DNA from: Streptomyces piniterrae
GTDB lineage: Bacteria > Actinomycetota > Actinomycetes > Streptomycetales > Streptomycetaceae
NCBI RefSeq assembly: GCF_005048155.1
Contig: NZ_SUMB01000008.1
Coordinates: 62,001 to 126,000 of the forward strand
Direction: 5' to 3'
DNA length: 64,000 nucleotides
Shown: positions 16,053 to 23,924 of the stretch, one piece after another
Numbering within the stretch: position 1 is the first letter of the stretch
How the letters are laid out: each line of letters starts with the position of its first letter
Translations under genes and position numbers: made by a program
The notes under the pieces: generated by a model
Databases searched by the model: none
Seen by the model: the letters and a program-made list of their open reading frames with translations, nothing else
Told to the model about the DNA's origin: nothing

Positions 16053-16730
16053 GTGTGTGAGACTGGGTCGGTGCGCGAAGACGGAAAAATCACGGTATTC
16101 CTGCTCGATGACCACGAAGTCGTCCGGCGCGGCGTCCACGAGATGCTGTCGGTCGAGGCGGACATCGAGGTGGTCGGCGAGGCCGGCACCGCCGCGGATG
16201 CCCTGGTCAGGATCCCCGCGACCCGTCCCGACGTAGCGGTACTCGATGTCCGGCTACCGGACGGCAGCGGCGTCGAGGTCTGCCGCGAGATCCGCTCCCA
16301 GAACCCCGAAATCAATTGCCTGATGCTCACCTCGTTCGCGGATGACGAGGCCCTTTTCGACGCGATCATGGCCGGCGCGGCGGGCTACGTCCTCAAGGCC
16401 ATTCGCGGCAGTGAGCTGCTCTCCGCGGTGCGCGACGTCGCCGCCGGGAAATCGCTGCTCGACCCCGTGGCCACCGCCCGCGTACTGGAACGGCTGCGCG
16501 ACGGCAACACCGCGAAGGGCGACGACCGGCTCGCCAACCTCACCGATCAGGAACGCAGAATCCTCGATCTGATCGGCGAGGGACTCACCAACCGGGCCAT
16601 TGGCGAGCGCCTCCATCTCGCCGAGAAAACGATCAAAAATTATGTCTCCAGCCTGCTCTCCAAGCTCGGTATGGAACGCCGCTCCCAGGCCGCCGCGTAT
16701 GTCGCGCGAATGCAGGCGGAAAAGCGCTGA
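16053..16730 (+). CDS. orphan NarL/FixJ-type response regulator
   Basis: 225 residues from GTG 16053, which has GGGAAG 6 bp upstream; GTG 16071 is a possible alternative start. The receiver domain has the acidic pair in VFLLDDHEVVRR, the phospho-acceptor Asp in VLDVRLPDGSG and the conserved Lys in YVLKAI. The LuxR helix-turn-helix (LTDQERRILDLIGEGLTNRAIGERLHLAEKTIKNYVSSLLSKLGM) closes the protein. No histidine kinase gene is next to it, so it is an orphan. Its divergent pairing with bkd operon 1 suggests, but does not prove, that it controls branched-chain acyl-CoA supply. Confidence 0.9.
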   Translation: MCETGSVREDGKITVFLLDDHEVVRRGVHEMLSVEADIEVVGEAGTAADALVRIPATRPDVAVLDVRLPDGSGVEVCREIRSQNPEINCLMLTSFADDEALFDAIMAGAAGYVLKAIRGSELLSAVRDVAAGKSLLDPVATARVLERLRDGNTAKGDDRLANLTDQERRILDLIGEGLTNRAIGERLHLAEKTIKNYVSSLLSKLGMERRSQAAAYVARMQAEKR

Positions 16731-16882
16731 GCGAACGTTCAACACCCGCTGACCAGGTCTTTCAGCATCTGCCGCAGCCGCGGTGACGGCGGGTTCGGCC
16801 CGCGGTATTCGGGACCAACGTCCCGCCTTCTCGGGGCCCCGGTCCCTACTTACGGGCGTGCCCTCCCGGCACTCTGAGCACC

Positions 16883-17299
16883 ATGCCCTCGGACGACTTC
16901 CGCGCCATCGAGCTGCTGAGCCGCACCCCCTACGGGCGGGTGTCGGCCAGCCGGCGGGCGCTGCCCTTCACCACCGTCACCCGGCATCTCGTCCTGGACG
17001 GCGAGCTGATCCTGCGGCTGCACCGCGGCTACGGCTACCACCGGGCACTGGACGGCAGCGTCGTCGCGTACGAGGCGGACAACATCAACAGCGGCGCGAG
17101 CGACACCTGGTCCGTGCAGTTCACCGGCACCGCCCGCGTCGTCACCCCCACCCCCGCCGAGCGCGCGCTCTTCGGCCGCACCCCCCGTCTCGCGGACGGC
17201 GTCCCCTTCGAGCCGGTCTTCCTCCGCATCGCGCCCGAGTTCGTGACCCTGCACCGCCTCACCGACGTGCCGGTTTTCCGGTGCGCGGAGCCCGTGTGA
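16883..17299 (+). CDS. pyridoxamine 5'-phosphate oxidase family (flavin-binding split barrel) protein
   Basis: 138 residues. The pattern ELLSRTPYGRVSASRRALPFTTVTRHLVLDGELILRLHRGYGYHRALDG is that of the short PNPOx-like/NimA group, which binds FMN or F420 in a split beta-barrel. Related proteins reduce nitro compounds, quinones or unsaturated cofactors; the actual substrate is unknown. It stands 93 bp ahead of the phosphotransferase gene on the same strand and may share a transcript with it. Confidence 0.8.
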   Translation: MPSDDFRAIELLSRTPYGRVSASRRALPFTTVTRHLVLDGELILRLHRGYGYHRALDGSVVAYEADNINSGASDTWSVQFTGTARVVTPTPAERALFGRTPRLADGVPFEPVFLRIAPEFVTLHRLTDVPVFRCAEPV

Positions 17300-17391
17300 G
17301 GGTCCGCGCGACGGCTGCCGCCACGGCCACGCTGCGTGAAGCTCTGTTCCACACCTCCTCCGACTGGCGCAGTTGATCTAACATCTGGCGC

Positions 17392-18447
17392 GTGCTGCGC
17401 TCATCTGTAGTCCGGACGGCGGCGACGCCCGACAGGCACGCTCTCGGATCCCTGCTGCGCCGCTATGACGGCGCCGGGGAGCCGCTGTCGTGCGAACCGG
17501 TCGCCGAGGGCCTGCTCAACCACGGCTATTTCCTCGCCACCACACGCGGCCGCTACTTCCTCAAGCACCATCTCGACGGCGACCGCACCGCCATCACCCG
17601 CCAGCACCGCGCCACCCTGCGGCTCGCCGCCCTCGGACTCCCGGTCGCGCCGCCGGTCGCCGACGCGGACGGCCGTACGGTCACCGTCCTGGAGGGCCGC
17701 TGCTATGCGCTGCACCCCTGGGTCGCGGGCCGCCACCTCGGCGGCGCCGCGCTGACCCACGGCCAGTCCCGCCGGCTCGGCGCCCTCCTCGGGCTGGTGC
17801 ACACCGCCCTGGAGCAGGTCATGGCGGACGCCCCGCACCCGCCCAAGCCGCCGTACGCGGACGCCGCCGCCGACCCCGCGCGGACCTTCGAAATGATCGA
17901 CGAGCTGCTGGCGCTGGCCCGCGGCGCCCGTCCCCGCACCAGCTTCGACGAGCTCGCCGAGCACCGGCTGCTGGAGCGCAGGGCGCTGCTCGCACGGCAG
18001 GCCCACCGGCGCCCCGCGGCCGGCGCCGAGCCCGCGGCGGGCTGGGTGCACGGCGATTTCCATCCACTGAACGTGCTCTACCGGGGCGCGGAGCCGGCCG
18101 CGATCGTCGACTGGGACCGGCTTGGTGTCCAGCCGCGGGCCGAGGAGGCGGTACGGGCCGCCGCGATCTTCTTCGTACGCCCCTGCGGCACCCTCGACCT
18201 GGCCAAGGTGGCGGCGTACGCGGGCGCCTACCGCGGCGTCTGCGGGGCCGGCGCCGACGAGCTGGCGGCGGCCGTGCACCGGGTGTGGTGGGAGCGGCTG
18301 AACGACTTCTGGATGCTCACCTGGCGCTACCGCCTGGGCGATCGGCGCACCGATCCGCAGTTCCCCGCGGCGGCCGCACTGGCGGTGTGGTGGACCCGCG
18401 AGTACGCGGCGGTGCGTGACGCGTTCACCGGCCGCCGGCCACGGTGA
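17392..18447 (+). CDS. APH-family phosphotransferase
   Basis: 351 residues with the aminoglycoside/homoserine/choline kinase fold. The Brenner-type catalytic motif is WVHGDFHPLNVLY (catalytic Asp in HGD), followed by the metal-binding AAIVDWDRLG. The N-terminal lobe carries an ATP-site Lys in YFLKHH. The length and an RRYD...EPLSCEPVAEGLLNHGYFL start fit the homoserine-kinase type II-like subgroup more than true aminoglycoside resistance enzymes. Substrate not known. The start at 17392 (GTG) has a weak ribosome site. It converges on the Ser/Thr kinase gene with a strong shared terminator between them. Confidence 0.8.
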   Translation: MLRSSVVRTAATPDRHALGSLLRRYDGAGEPLSCEPVAEGLLNHGYFLATTRGRYFLKHHLDGDRTAITRQHRATLRLAALGLPVAPPVADADGRTVTVLEGRCYALHPWVAGRHLGGAALTHGQSRRLGALLGLVHTALEQVMADAPHPPKPPYADAAADPARTFEMIDELLALARGARPRTSFDELAEHRLLERRALLARQAHRRPAAGAEPAAGWVHGDFHPLNVLYRGAEPAAIVDWDRLGVQPRAEEAVRAAAIFFVRPCGTLDLAKVAAYAGAYRGVCGAGADELAAAVHRVWWERLNDFWMLTWRYRLGDRRTDPQFPAAAALAVWWTREYAAVRDAFTGRRPR

Positions 18448-18452
18448 ACGCA

Positions 18453-18492
18453 ACGGCGGGCCGGCCCAGGGATTCCTGGGCCGGCCCGCCGT
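18453..18492. terminator. bidirectional terminator between APH-family gene and Ser/Thr kinase gene
   Basis: Perfect 18-bp stem (18453-18470 with 18475-18492) and a 4-nt GATT loop, located between the convergent stops at 18447 and 18513. It is one of the strongest hairpins in the window. Confidence 0.85.
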
Positions 18493-18512
18493 GGTGAGAT
18501 TCGGCGTCCGGG

Positions 18513-20123
18513 TCAGCCGGTGGTGCTGCCGGTCGTGCCCGTGTCCGCGCCGCCGTCGGTGGTCCCGGTGTCCGTGCCGCCGTCGGTGGTCCCGCCGCTG
18601 TCCGTCCCGGCGATGGTGCCACCGTCGGTGGTCCCGGTGTCCGTACCGCCGTCGGTGGTCCCGCCGTCGGTGCTGTCGCTGGGTTCCGGAGTCGTGGGCT
18701 CGTCGCTCGGCGTCGGCTCCTCGGTGGTCGGCTCGGAGGTCTCCGGCGTGGTCGGCGCCTCGGTCGGCTCCTCGGTGTACGTGTCACCGCCGCTCGCGTC
18801 GCCGGGCTGTGTCTCCGGCGTGGTCGGCTCCTCCGTCGGCGGCTCGGTGGTCTCGTCCTCCTTCGAGGGCGACGGCGACTGCGAGGTGCCCGGATCCTTC
18901 TTGTGGTCGGTGCCCTTGGTGTTCTGCACCGCGAACGCCACACCCATCGCGATGGCGATCATCGCGAGCGCCGCGATCAGCCAGACCTTGCCGCGGCCCC
19001 GCTTGGCAGGACGCTGCCCGCCCTCGAAGCCGCCGTCGTCCGCCCGCATACCGGGCGGCAGGATCGGGCTCGCCTTGGTGGCCCCGGCCTCCGGGTGCGG
19101 GAGCGCGGTGGTCGCGGCGGTGCCCATGGCCGGGGTGCTGCCGCCCTCGTGGGTGGCGACGGGGCCGGTGTTCCAGGTGCCGGTGTGGCCGCCCAGCTCG
19201 TTCAGCATCTGCAGCGAGTACTGGACCAGGCCGCGCATCTCCTCCGCGGTCTGGAAACGGTCGTCGGGGTCCTTGGCGAGCGACCGCATGACCAGGCCGT
19301 CCAGCTCCGGCGGGACCGCCTCGGCGACCTCGGACGGCGGCACCGGCATGTCCTGAACATGCTGGTAGACGACCGAAAGCGGAGTCTCACCGGTGAACGG
19401 CGGCCGCAGTGCCAGCAGTTCGTACAGCAGACAGCCGGTGGCGTAGAGGTCGGAGCGGGTGTCGACGGTCTTGCCGAGCGCCTGCTCCGGGGAGAGGTAC
19501 TGGGGCGTGCCCATGACCATGCCGGTCTGGGTCATCGTGGACTGCGCGCCGTGCAGGGCACGGGCGATGCCGAAGTCCATGACCTTGACCGCGCCGCTGT
19601 GCGTGATGATCACGTTCGCGGGCTTGATGTCACGGTGCACGATGCCGTGCTGATGGCTGTACGCCAGCGCCTCCAGCACACCGGAGACGATGATCAGCGC
19701 CTGGTCCGGCGGCGGGGCGTCGGCATTGAGCAGCAGATCGCGGATGGTGTGGCCCTCGACCAGCTCCATCACGATGTACGGCACGGTGTTGCCGCCGACG
19801 AAGTCCTCGCCGGAGTCGTAGACCGCGACCACCGCATGGTGGTTCAGCCCGGCCACGGACTGTGCCTCGCGCGTGAAGCGGGCCTTGGACACCGGGTCCT
19901 CGGCAAGATCGGCGCGCAGCAGCTTCACGGCGACGGTACGGCCCAGGCGTACGTCCTCGGCGGCGAAAACCTCCGCCATGCCGCCCCGGCCGAGCCGGCG
20001 CGTGAGCCGGTAGCGGCCGTCTCCGACCAGCCCGCCGTTGCCCCACATCTCCGGTGAATCGGGGATATTGGAGCCGGTGGCCTCAGGGTCGGACGGGCCC
20101 TGTGGGCTCTGCGTCGGTGCCAT
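18513..20123 (-). CDS. transmembrane Ser/Thr protein kinase with repetitive Thr/Asp/Gly-rich extracellular tail
   Basis: 536 residues. Residues 35-295 are a Hanks-type kinase: Gly loop RLGRGGMAEVF, catalytic Lys in VAVKLL, HRDIKPANV catalytic loop, DFGIARA, and an activation loop with MTQTGMVMGTPQYLSPEQ. A juxtamembrane linker leads to one membrane span (about 375-400, KVWLIAALAMIAIAMGVAF). The outside part has no PASTA domain. It is about 130 residues of Pro/Thr/Glu and then near-identical DGGTDTGTTDGG-type units, likely a wall-threading stalk. It is divergent from a second kinase that does have a PASTA-like domain, across a 313-bp gap, which suggests a paralogous pair with different sensing ends. 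Confidence 0.92.
   Translation of the reverse strand: MAPTQSPQGPSDPEATGSNIPDSPEMWGNGGLVGDGRYRLTRRLGRGGMAEVFAAEDVRLGRTVAVKLLRADLAEDPVSKARFTREAQSVAGLNHHAVVAVYDSGEDFVGGNTVPYIVMELVEGHTIRDLLLNADAPPPDQALIIVSGVLEALAYSHQHGIVHRDIKPANVIITHSGAVKVMDFGIARALHGAQSTMTQTGMVMGTPQYLSPEQALGKTVDTRSDLYATGCLLYELLALRPPFTGETPLSVVYQHVQDMPVPPSEVAEAVPPELDGLVMRSLAKDPDDRFQTAEEMRGLVQYSLQMLNELGGHTGTWNTGPVATHEGGSTPAMGTAATTALPHPEAGATKASPILPPGMRADDGGFEGGQRPAKRGRGKVWLIAALAMIAIAMGVAFAVQNTKGTDHKKDPGTSQSPSPSKEDETTEPPTEEPTTPETQPGDASGGDTYTEEPTEAPTTPETSEPTTEEPTPSDEPTTPEPSDSTDGGTTDGGTDTGTTDGGTIAGTDSGGTTDGGTDTGTTDGGADTGTTGSTTG
18535..18675. repeat. intragenic tandem repeats coding the kinase tail
   Basis: Imperfect units built on GCCGTCGGTGGTCCCGGTGTCC recur at least four times at about 30-bp steps inside the minus-strand kinase gene and encode the Gly/Thr/Asp tail. 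Such repeats commonly vary in number between strains. Confidence 0.7.
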
Positions 20124-20436
20124 CGGTCCTCGCCGTCGAATCGATCCGCATGTAAGCGGTAAGGTCTCGGTCTTCGCTAGAGCACGCTACAGGCTCCGCG
20201 ACACCCACCGGTCCGTCGTGGACCGAACAGCAAACCCTCTGCATGCCAGGAGTGGCAAGTTCACCAGGGGTAATCGAAGCCACAAAACGTCTCATCACCG
20301 TGACCGGATCTTGCACATCTGGTCACGGAACGGGCACACGGCTTGACGTGTCCAGGGCCTACGGCAGACTTGGCTGCGGAATTCCAGATTTTGATCGCTA
20401 TACGTACGGGCAGTGCGCCTAGGGGGATGCGGAACC
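20124..20436. other. divergent intergenic region between two Ser/Thr kinase genes
   Basis: 313 bp without a convincing gene. It should hold both kinase promoters. It is more AT-rich towards the right end, where TTGACG (20343-20348) and TATACG (20399-20404) are possible promoter elements for the rightward kinase, but they do not form a correctly spaced pair with each other. No clear inverted repeat is visible. Confidence 0.4.
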
Positions 20437-22074
20437 ATGAGCCAGGACGGCGCTCAAGGCCAATACGAGGGCCGTTCGGTCGGCGGAGGACGTTACCAGC
20501 TTCGTGATCTTCTCGGGGCCGGCGGAATGGCGTCCGTGCACCTCGCGTACGACACCGTGCTCGACCGCGAGGTCGCGATCAAGACACTGCACACCGAGCT
20601 CGGCCGCGAGCAGGCGTTCCGTGAGCGCTTCCGCCGCGAGGCGCAGTCCGTGGCGAAGCTCACGCACACCAACATCGTCTCGGTCTTCGACTCGGGCGAG
20701 GACCAGCTCGACGGCGGCATGGTGCCGTACATCATCATGGAGTACGTCTCCGGGAAGCCGCTGCGCTCGGAGCTCGACGCCGACATCGCCCAGCATGGCG
20801 CGATGCCGACGGAAAAGGCGCTGAAGATCACCGCCGATGTGCTCGCCGCCCTCGAGGCGAGCCACGAGATGGGCCTGGTCCACCGGGACATCAAGCCGGG
20901 CAACGTCATGATGACCAAGCGCAATGTCGTGAAGGTCATGGACTTCGGCATCGCCCGCGCCATGCAGTCCGGTGTGACGTCCATGACCCAGACCGGCATG
21001 GTCGTCGGCACCCCGCAGTATCTGTCGCCCGAGCAGGCGCTGGGTCGCGGTGTGGACGCCCGCTCCGACCTCTACTCCGTCGGCATCATGCTCTTCGAGC
21101 TGCTGACCGGCCAGCTGCCGTTCGACGCGGACTCCCCGCTCGCCATCGCCTACGCCCACGTCCAGGAAGAGCCGCCGGTTCCGTCGAGCATCAACCGCTC
21201 GGTGCCGCCCGCCGTGGACGCCCTGGTGGCCCGCGCGCTGAAGAAGAACCCCAACGAACGGTTCCCGACCGCCGAGGCGATGCAGGACGAGTGCCTGCGG
21301 ATCGCCGGGTCCGCGCAGTCGGGGGCGACGCCGCTGATCATCGGCGAGGGTCCGAAGGCGCGCACCAGCGGCTCGTCGGTCTCCTCCGCGGTGTTCCCGA
21401 CGACCGGCGGCAATCCGCACACCCCGGCGCCGCCGAACGTACAGCAGCCGTACCAGCCGACGCAGGCGGCGGCCTTCGGCCCCTCGACGCCCCCGCCGGT
21501 GAACAACCCCTACCCGACGCCGGCGCCCGCGCCGACCCCCACGCCGTTCAACGCCGGCGGCTTCCAGGCCCCGGCGCCGTACACCCCGCCGCCCACGACG
21601 CCCGTGATGCCGGCCGCGGGCGGCCCCGGGCCGCGGAAGAGCAACGCACCGGTGATCGTCGTCTCGGCGATCGTGGGCGTGGTCGTGGTCACCGCGATAG
21701 CCATCGGCATCGGCCTCAGCGCCGGTGGCAGCGAGGAGCCGACCGACGACCCGACGTATTCCTACTCGTCGTCGCCCAGCGAGAGCGTCACTCCCGAGGA
21801 CAAGACGAAGACGATCGCGTTGTCCGAGTGCACCGACCCGGACTACCTCTCCAGCGAACCGGAGAAGATCTTCTTCCCGTCCTTCACCTACAAGAACCTG
21901 GACTCGGTGAAGGCGTGTCTCGACGCGGCGCACTGGAAGTACACGGTCACGGAAGAGGACCGGCCGTACACGCCCAAGAACCAGGTCGTCGACCAGTCAC
22001 CGACGTCCGTCAGCAGGTGGGACCCGAAGAGCGGCGAGACGATCCGACTGACCGTCGCGTCCGGGCACAACTGA
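20437..22074 (+). CDS. transmembrane Ser/Thr protein kinase with single C-terminal PASTA-like domain
   Basis: 545 residues from ATG 20437. The kinase domain covers residues 15-285 (Gly loop LLGAGGMASVH, VAIKTL, VHRDIKPGNVMM, DFGIARAM, TGMVVGTPQYLSPEQ). A Pro-rich juxtamembrane linker of about 100 residues precedes the membrane span (APVIVVSAIVGVVVVTAIAIGIGL, near 405-428). The outer part of about 110 residues ends with one PASTA-like unit (KNLDSVKACLDAAHWKYT..VVDQSPTSVSRWDPKSGETIRLTV). PASTA domains bind muropeptides or lipid II, so wall state is the expected input. It is divergent from the repeat-tailed kinase and is followed by the proteasome-activator gene on the other strand. Confidence 0.9.
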   Translation: MSQDGAQGQYEGRSVGGGRYQLRDLLGAGGMASVHLAYDTVLDREVAIKTLHTELGREQAFRERFRREAQSVAKLTHTNIVSVFDSGEDQLDGGMVPYIIMEYVSGKPLRSELDADIAQHGAMPTEKALKITADVLAALEASHEMGLVHRDIKPGNVMMTKRNVVKVMDFGIARAMQSGVTSMTQTGMVVGTPQYLSPEQALGRGVDARSDLYSVGIMLFELLTGQLPFDADSPLAIAYAHVQEEPPVPSSINRSVPPAVDALVARALKKNPNERFPTAEAMQDECLRIAGSAQSGATPLIIGEGPKARTSGSSVSSAVFPTTGGNPHTPAPPNVQQPYQPTQAAAFGPSTPPPVNNPYPTPAPAPTPTPFNAGGFQAPAPYTPPPTTPVMPAAGGPGPRKSNAPVIVVSAIVGVVVVTAIAIGIGLSAGGSEEPTDDPTYSYSSSPSESVTPEDKTKTIALSECTDPDYLSSEPEKIFFPSFTYKNLDSVKACLDAAHWKYTVTEEDRPYTPKNQVVDQSPTSVSRWDPKSGETIRLTVASGHN

Positions 22075-22170
22075 CTCGGGCACAGGCAGGAAAGAGGGGC
22101 CGGCACGCACACAGCGTGCCGGCCCCGGCTGCTCTTACCGCTCTTACCGCGGGTCGCTGAAAGGCTCGAG

Positions 22171-22233
22171 TCTCAGACGTACCGGCCCGAGTCCCAGAGG
22201 TACGGCGTCGAGATCTAGAGGTACGGGCCCGAG
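22171..22233. repeat. three tandem 21-bp units overlapping the 3' end of bpa
   Basis: Units at 22171-22191, 22192-22212 and 22213-22233 differ at only a few positions. 21 bp is seven codons. On the minus strand the units read SGPYL-stop, then STPYL, then SGRYV-stop in one frame, so each unit is a variant copy of the C-terminal docking tail of Bpa, the last two lying beyond its stop codon. Confidence 0.85.
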
Positions 22234-22772
22234 CGGGCGCCGCCATGGCCGAGGTGCTCCTCGCCGTCCGTCGGGGCGCCAGGGGGCAGTGCGCGGCGCA
22301 TCGACTCCAGCTGGGCGCGGGCCGCCATCTGCTGGGCGAACAGCGCGGTCTGGATGCCGTGGAAGAGGCCCTCCAGCCAGCCCACCAACTGGGCCTGGGC
22401 GATACGCAGTTCCGCCTCCGTCGGCACCGACTCATCGGTGAACGGCAGGGAGAGCCGCTCCAGCTCCTCCACCAGCTCGGGCGCCAGCCCGTCCTCCAGC
22501 TCCTTGACCGAGCTGGAGTGGATCTCCTTGAGCCGGACCCGGCTCGCCTCGTCGAGCGGAGCGGCCTTCACCTCTTCCAGCAGCTGCTTGATCATGCTGC
22601 CGATGCGCATGACCTTGGCAGGCTGTTCGACCATCTCCGTCACCGGAATCTCGCGGGACTCCTCGCCGTCGTCCCCACCACCGGAACCGGCGCTGCCGAG
22701 CGCCATGCCGTCCGGGCCGACAACCAGGACGTGCGGGTTCTCCTGCGACCGTTCGTTCATCGGCATATCCAT
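22215..22772 (-). CDS. bpa: bacterial proteasome activator Bpa/PafE-like (DUF2587)
   Basis: 185 residues from ATG 22772, which has GAGAGA about 8 bp upstream; GTG 22796 is an alternative. The helical core is typical of Bpa (MVEQPAKVMRIGSMIKQLLEEVKAAPLDEASRVRLKEIHSSSVKELEDGL, then AELRIAQAQLVGWLEGLFHGIQTALFAQQMAARAQLE). Bpa forms a dodecameric ring that docks on the 20S proteasome and opens its gate without ATP, feeding unfolded proteins such as HspR. Docking uses a C-terminal GQYL-type tail; here the tail is SGPYL, with Pro where Gln is usual. Variant tail copies follow the stop codon. Confidence 0.9.
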   Translation of the reverse strand: MDMPMNERSQENPHVLVVGPDGMALGSAGSGGGDDGEESREIPVTEMVEQPAKVMRIGSMIKQLLEEVKAAPLDEASRVRLKEIHSSSVKELEDGLAPELVEELERLSLPFTDESVPTEAELRIAQAQLVGWLEGLFHGIQTALFAQQMAARAQLESMRRALPPGAPTDGEEHLGHGGARSGPYL

Positions 22773-22862
22773 GCCGCCATTCTCTCGTACCGGCACTCAA
22801 GAGCGGTGGTGCCCCTGGAAGAGGAGCACAGAGGCCCGGATTCGAGACGGTTTCGCGGCGGC

Positions 22863-22937
22863 GTTTCACGTGAAACCGAGGCGCCGGCCACCGACGCGGC
22901 GTTTCACGTGAAACCCCGGCACCGTTTCACGTGAAAC
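22863..22937. other. triple parS cluster, perfect copies 4-6
   Basis: Three perfect GTTTCACGTGAAAC sites at 22863-22876, 22901-22914 and 22924-22937, with centre spacings of 38 and 23 bp, in the short gap between bpa (start 22772) and the Pro-rich surface protein gene (stop 22947). Dense parS clusters are expected to nucleate ParB spreading. Confidence 0.92.
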
Positions 22938-22946
22938 GGGCGGGAT

Positions 22947-23807
22947 TCAGCGGCGCCGCAGCCGGAGGCCGAAGAAGGCAAGGCCAAGGCCGGTGAAGGC
23001 GAGGCCGGCGCCCAGCGGCAGGACTCTTTCGACCCGGGAGACCGGGGCGTCCATCGCGTACGGGCTCGCAGGGGTGGCCGGGCCGTTGTCGGTGGTTCCG
23101 AGCTCGGAGCCGGGCTGCCGCTCGGGCGTGCTGGGCGACTGCATCGGGGGCAGCGGCTCGTACGGGCGCCGGGCCAGTCGGCCCGCGAGATCACGGTCCC
23201 CCTCGGACGGCGGCTGCGCCGGAGAGGACGCGGCCTCGTCGGAGGCCGGAGGGGTGGGGCCGGACGGACTCGCCGGGGTCTCGGCGCCGTCCGCGTCGGG
23301 CGGGGCCGACAGGTCGGGGGAGTCCGGGAAATCGGTGGCGGCACCGCCGGGTTCCGGAGCGGAGGCCGACGGGGCCGGCGCGGTGGCCTCCGGCCCTGAG
23401 GGGGCCCGCGGGTGCTGGGCCCGCGGCGGGCGCCCGGGTGGCTCGTTCGGGGCGCGTGGCGGCCGGTCCGAGAACGCCTCGGGGTTCTCCGGCGGGCGAG
23501 GGGCGGAGTCCGGCCGCGCGAGAGCACCCGAGCCCGCGTTCTGCTGCGCCTGCGTCATCGACTCCGGACGGCCGGGGTGACCGCGGCCCGCTCCCGCGAG
23601 GCTGCCGGCCAGCGCGGGGTCCGCCGCGTAGCTGCCGGGCGGCGCCTGCGGGCGGGAAGCCTGCTGCCGGATGAGGTCCGGGGGGCGGTCGATCGGTGTG
23701 GCCCACCCGCCCGAGGCGGTCGCGGCGGTGGCTGCCAGCGGGACGGGCAGAACGGCGGCGGCCGCCAGCAGGCCGGTGGTGATGCGCGTACGGAGTCGTG
23801 GAGCCAC
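22947..23807 (-). CDS. Pro/Ala-rich surface protein with C-terminal anchor and LAFTG motif
   Basis: 286 residues from GTG 23807, chosen because GGGAGG lies about 10 bp upstream and a signal peptide follows directly (RLRTRITTGLLAAAAVLPVPLAATAATA). The central 200 residues are Pro, Ala, Ser and Glu rich, probably an extended stalk. The C-terminus is a hydrophobic segment and an RLRRR tail, so the protein is anchored. LAFTG occurs just inside this segment. Class E sortases prefer LAxTG, and two lie in this window, but the hydrophobic stretch after LAFTG is short for a sorting signal. It may equally be a plain membrane anchor. No homologous domain is recognised. Confidence 0.6.
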   Translation of the reverse strand: MAPRLRTRITTGLLAAAAVLPVPLAATAATASGGWATPIDRPPDLIRQQASRPQAPPGSYAADPALAGSLAGAGRGHPGRPESMTQAQQNAGSGALARPDSAPRPPENPEAFSDRPPRAPNEPPGRPPRAQHPRAPSGPEATAPAPSASAPEPGGAATDFPDSPDLSAPPDADGAETPASPSGPTPPASDEAASSPAQPPSEGDRDLAGRLARRPYEPLPPMQSPSTPERQPGSELGTTDNGPATPASPYAMDAPVSRVERVLPLGAGLAFTGLGLAFFGLRLRRR

Positions 23808-23924
23808 AGCCGTTGCCCCTCCCGTGCCGAGCCGTCGAGTGACGTACTCAGAGTCACATGTGGCCACTCTCCGGGCATTCCGGACATGGCGATCGGGTGA
23901 CGACCGGGAGGGGAGGGGCGGCGC

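Noticed and set aside
17392..18447. APH-family gene as an aminoglycoside resistance gene
   Set aside because: Only the general kinase fold is visible; N-terminal features fit the homoserine/choline kinase-like subgroup, and no resistance context is present.
22863..22937. Repeated SRET peptides in several frames considered as a conserved protein motif
   Set aside because: The peptide arises because parS (GTTTCACGTGAAAC) reads as VSRET; apart from srtE1, the sites lie outside genes.
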